64,000 bases of DNA from Saururus chinensis (lineage: Eukaryota; Streptophyta; Magnoliopsida; Piperales; Saururaceae), in assembly GCA_035235625.1 (NCBI GenBank), contig CP141149.1, forward strand, positions 14,387,893 through 14,451,892, in the 5' to 3' direction. The notes beneath the pieces are model-generated. The model was given only the letters and a program-made list of their open reading frames with translations, ran no database searches and was not told the DNA's origin. Shown here piece after piece: positions 60,534-64,000 of the stretch. A program made the position numbers and the translations under genes. How positions within the stretch are numbered: the first letter of the stretch is position 1; every line of letters starts with the position of its first letter.

Positions 60534-61130
60534 ATGGCAGCAAACAACGAAGGTACTAGATACATTGTGACTCTAGTCAGTCCCTATGCATGTTCCCCAT
60601 GTCTAAGTGAACAATGGGGAGAAGCCACAGAAGTTCAATAGAACAAATTTTAAGCACTGACATTAAAAGATGTTGTTTTATCTGACTATGCTCAACCTCT
60701 CCAATTCCTGAATGAAACATGTTTTGTCCTCGAAAAGGATGTGACCGAGAAATAGAAAGTTGATGTTGTGAATGCTTGGAAGCATTCTGATTTTCTATGT
60801 CATAATTATGTTTTGAATGAACTAGATAACTCACTATATAATATATACTACATATTGAAAGCTGCTAAAGAGTTATGGGATTCACTAGAAAAGAAATGCA
60901 AAACTGAGGATTTTGGCACAAAGAAATTTGCAGTTAGCAGGTTTCTGAATTTCACAATGGTTGATTCCAAGACTATAATCGGTCCAGTTCAAGAACTCCA
61001 AGTCCTTCTTTGTGAAATCTATGCTAAAGAAATGAACTTAGTGAAACATTTCAAGTTGCAGCGATTATGGAGAAATTTCCGCTCTCATGGAAAGATTTCA
61101 AGAATTACTTGAAACACAAACGCGAAGAAG
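60534..61130 (+). pseudogene. copia gag remnant (second copy)
   Basis: Starts MAANNEGTRYIVTLV. Frame-broken, then VVNAWKHSDFLCHNY, YYILKAAKELWDSLEK and DSKTIIGPVQELQVLL. The zinc-knuckle part between gag and protease is deleted. Confidence 0.8.
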
Positions 61131-61139
61131 AAAATTGTT

Positions 61140-61560
61140 GAAGCCAGTATGGCTCAAGTTGAGACTCTTTCTGTAGACGTGTTTGAATCATCCCTATCTG
61201 CAGTTGGTTCAAAGGTCAACTTTGTGACCAATACTCGAGAGTGGTGGGTGGATATGGGACACACCATGTGTGCTCCAACAAAAGATGTTCACATCTTTCA
61301 CAACTATTAACAATGGAGAGCAACTATTTATGGGAAATTTTGCTACTTCCAAAGTCAAAGGCAAAGGCAAGGTCATCTTAAAAATGACTTCCAAGAAGGA
61401 TCTCACACTGAATGAAGTGTTGTATGTCCCAGAAATTCGCAAGAATTTGATATTTGGTTCATTGTTGATTAAACACAGATTCAAGTTAGTCTTTGAGTCC
61501 GACAAATTTTTACTCACTAAGATTGAGCGTATATGGGGAAAAGGTATATAAGCAAAGGTC
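61140..61560 (+). pseudogene. copia protease remnant (second copy)
   Basis: TREWWVDMG near 61230-61260 shows the protease start with the active-site DTG already lost, then EQLFMGNFATSKVKG, LTLNEVLYVPEI and RKNLIFGS in a following frame. Confidence 0.75.
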
Positions 61561-61739
61561 TTTTCAGGCTGAATGCTTTGACTGTTGTACCAACTTCTAT
61601 AATGAATCAGAAGAATCTTCTTCTCATTTGGTTGAGTCTTTTAATTTGTCGCATGCACGCTTGTGACATGCCAATTATGATTTATACATAAATTAGTTAT
61701 CATGGAGTATCTGCCCAAATTTAACATTGACATTAATCA

Positions 61740-62460
61740 TAAATACAAAATATGTATGGTGTCCAAATTAACAAGGATATCCTTTCCCAATGTGTAGAGG
61801 AGTACTAAACCTCTAGAATTAATTCACACAGATGTATGTGATTTAAAATTCATGTACACTAGAGGTGGCAAAAAGTACTTTATAATGTTTAGTAACTGTT
61901 GTACATGTTATTATTATGTGTACTTGCTAAATACCAAGGATGAGGCTATAGAAAAGTTTACACTTTTTAACAATAAGGTTGAGAATCAACTTAACAAGAA
62001 AATTAATTCTCTACAAAGTGATAGAGGGGGAGAATATGAATCACTTTTTGGTGACTTCTATTCAAGTCATGGTATTATACACCAAACAATGATTCCCTAC
62101 TTACCATAGAAAAATAGAGTTGTTAAGCGCAAAAATAGAACTTTCAAAGAAATAATGAATGCCATGTTAATAAGTTCTTGATTACTACATAACTTGGGGG
62201 GGGGGGAGTTGTGCTTTCCAAAAACTATATTTTCGACAAATTACCTCTCAAGAAGACTAGCAAGACTTGTTATGAATTATAGAAAGGTCATCAACCTTCC
62301 TATACATTGTTAAAAGTATGAGGGTGCTTGGCAAAAGTCGCAGTCCTAATCCAAAGATAGTTAATCCAAAGATAGTAGATATAGGGCCAAAATTAGTTGA
62401 CTGTGTGTTCATTGGTTATGCACATAATAGTAGCACGTATCGATATCTCATTCATAAATA
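61740..62460 (+). pseudogene. copia integrase remnant (second copy)
   Basis: [22 protein letters not shown] block near 61800-61850, then YYVYLLNTKDEAIEKF, SLQSDRGGEYESLFGDFYSS and HGIIHQTMIPYLP, with a TAG at 62107. The stretch around the usual 'MWGEA' motif has become a G10 run (62197-62206). Confidence 0.8.
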
Positions 62461-62739
62461 AAAAATTATGGATGTGCATGTCAATACCGTTATTAAATCT
62501 AGAAATGCTTCATTTTTTTTAAGTCATTTTCCCTACAATTTGCAATCAAGGGGAAAGTTCTATTAAAATAACTTATGACGTTGTAAGTGACAACAACAAT
62601 GACCAAGAAGCAAAGGATGACGAATCTAGACGTAGTAAACGTCCTAGAACGTCAAATTCCTTTGTCCATATTTTCTAACATACTTGTTAGAAAATGAGCG
62701 TCAAAGTTTTAAGGAAGACATGTCCACTCCTAAGGCACC

Positions 62740-63757
62740 TCTTTAGAAAGAGGCTGTAAATAGTGAATTGACTCCATTTTACAAAACCATATATGGGAGC
62801 TGGTGGATCTTCCGCCAAGATGTAAAACTTTTAGATACAAGTGGATATTTAAGAGGAAGATGAAAACTGATTGATTAATTGATAAATATAAAGTTAGGCT
62901 TGTAGTGAAGGACTACAGGCAAAAGCACGAAGATGACTACTTTGATGCTTATTTGCTTGTATTAAGAATAACATCCATTCGAATGTTGATTGTCATTGTT
63001 GTGTTACACAACTTAGAGATACATCAAATGGACATTAAGGCAACGTTCTTGAATAGAGAATTGGAGGAGGAAATCTATATGGAACAACTAAAAGAGTTTG
63101 TGGTTCCAGGGTAAGAACACAAAGTGTGTAAGCTTATAAAATCTCTCTATGGATTAAAACAAGCACCAAAGCAATGACATGAGAAGTTTGACAAAGTCAT
63201 ACTGTCCGGTGAATACAAAATCAATGAATACAACAAAGTGTGTTTACTTCAAACAAAGCGAGAAAGGTTATGTCATAATATGCTTATATGTGGATGATAT
63301 GCTTATACTTAGTAGAAATAATGATATCATTAAAGCAACCAAAAAAATGTTAAACAATAAGTTTGACATGAAAGATTTAGGTGTTGCAAATGTTATCCTT
63401 GACATGAGGGTTATGAGAACATCCAATGGCTACATTTTTTCTCAAAAACATTACATAGAGAAAATATTTGCTAATTTTAACAAGTATGATAACCGTCTTG
63501 TGCAAACACCTTTCGATGTGAATTTGTATCTTAGCAAAAACATGGGAAAGAGCATATCTCAATTAGAGTACACTCAATTAATGGGCAGTTTCATATACTT
63601 AAGGAATTGTACAAGACCGGATATAGCCTACTCAGTGAGAAAGTTAAGTAGATTCAACAATAATCCAGGGGTGAACCATTGGAAGGCAATAGTTAGAGCC
63701 CTTAGATATCTAAGACACATTCTAAACTATAGGTTGAATTATACTAGAATCCAATAG
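62740..63757 (+). pseudogene. copia reverse transcriptase remnant (second copy)
   Basis: Blocks [20 protein letters not shown] (about 63000-63058), [11 protein letters not shown] (about 63143-63175), then an open stretch 63179-63757 with [20 protein letters not shown] (63282-63341), the YVDD catalytic box, [18 protein letters not shown] and [20 protein letters not shown]. Stops remain between blocks, so non-functional. Confidence 0.9.
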
Positions 63758-64000
63758 TTCTAGAGGGATACTATGATGTGAATTGGATATCTGATACAAA
63801 GACTCAAAATCAACTAGTGGATATGTCTTTGCCATTAGAGGTGCAATAGTGTGTTGGAAATCTTCTAAGCAAACATGCATACTAGATCTACAATGAGATT
63901 TGAATTCATTGCTCAAGATCTTGCAGGCAAAGAAGCATAGTGGCTTTATCATTTCTTAGAGGATATTCCAATATGGGGGAAACCTATGTCACCTATCTGC
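63758..64000 (+). pseudogene. copia RNase H remnant, cut by window end
   Basis: '[14 protein letters not shown]' follows the RT block, matching 'Gy.DaDWAgd...RkSt' of copia RNase H. Frame breaks follow. Confidence 0.7.

Larger units (their letters stand above)
60534..64000 (+). mobile_element. Second Ty1/copia element, 5' LTR absent, runs off window
   Basis: Same family as the intronic copy: gag, protease, integrase, RT and RNase H are colinear and recognisably similar. No LTR-like sequence precedes gag, whose start follows a spacer only ~200 bp from the hAT remnant. It keeps RT and RNase H regions missing from the other copy. Confidence 0.88.

Overview
This is AT-rich nuclear DNA from a flowering plant. 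The evidence is GT-AG introns inside two complete plant genes, Ty1/copia and Ty3/gypsy LTR elements, MULE and hAT DNA transposons, MITEs, and a plant mobile domain (PMD) gene carried inside a transposon. I cannot name the species. Nothing prokaryotic or organellar was seen, and no tRNA, rRNA or CRISPR locus.

Two genes can be assembled with every splice phase agreeing and no internal stop. (1) A GT-B glycosyltransferase of the sterol 3-beta-glucosyltransferase-like (UGT80-related) type, + strand, 22318-30785, 15 exons, 516 aa. (2) A type I inositol polyphosphate 5-phosphatase, - strand, 39218-52984, 9 exons, 614 aa. Its seventh intron is 8.7 kb because a 5.9 kb copia element (40529-46476, TSD CTTTT) sits in it in antisense orientation. 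Gene relics include a cinnamoyl-CoA-reductase-like pseudogene (14898-16096), a DOG1-like fragment (about 13507-13840), and coding-like pieces I could not identify (17495-17704, 32340-32715).

Layout. 1-1357: end of a gypsy-type LTR carrying a ~60 bp tandem array. 1431-1902: large fold-back. 2083-4690: decayed gypsy pol end plus 3' LTR. 4690-5260: palindromic MULE end. 4938-13220: a MULE whose - strand genes (MURA-type N-terminal domain and PMD) are broken by a 3.4 kb solo LTR (7436-10837, TSD CATCT). 13.5-18.4 kb: gene relics and a 165-bp repeat array. 18479-20694: a 2.2 kb solo LTR (TSD ACCCG) with a 20-bp repeat array and a CpG-dense block. 20.7-22.2 kb: repeat-rich upstream DNA, then the glycosyltransferase. 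31-38 kb: fragments, duplications, a hAT MITE (35973-36143, TSD GATGTATT) and a ~1.6 kb AT-rich array. 39-53 kb: the phosphatase. 53.7 kb onward: an (AT)52 tract, a TIR element, two decayed hAT transposons in opposite orientations, and a 5'-incomplete copia element running off the window end.

The two intact genes are not an operon and show no obvious shared pathway beyond general membrane and signalling lipid/inositol metabolism. The main story is nested transposon history around two functional-looking plant genes. I found no convincing new multi-gene system. The most testable oddities are a near-perfect hairpin in the 3' UTR of the phosphatase, the MURA-PMD arrangement in the MULE, and the CpG-rich young solo LTR.
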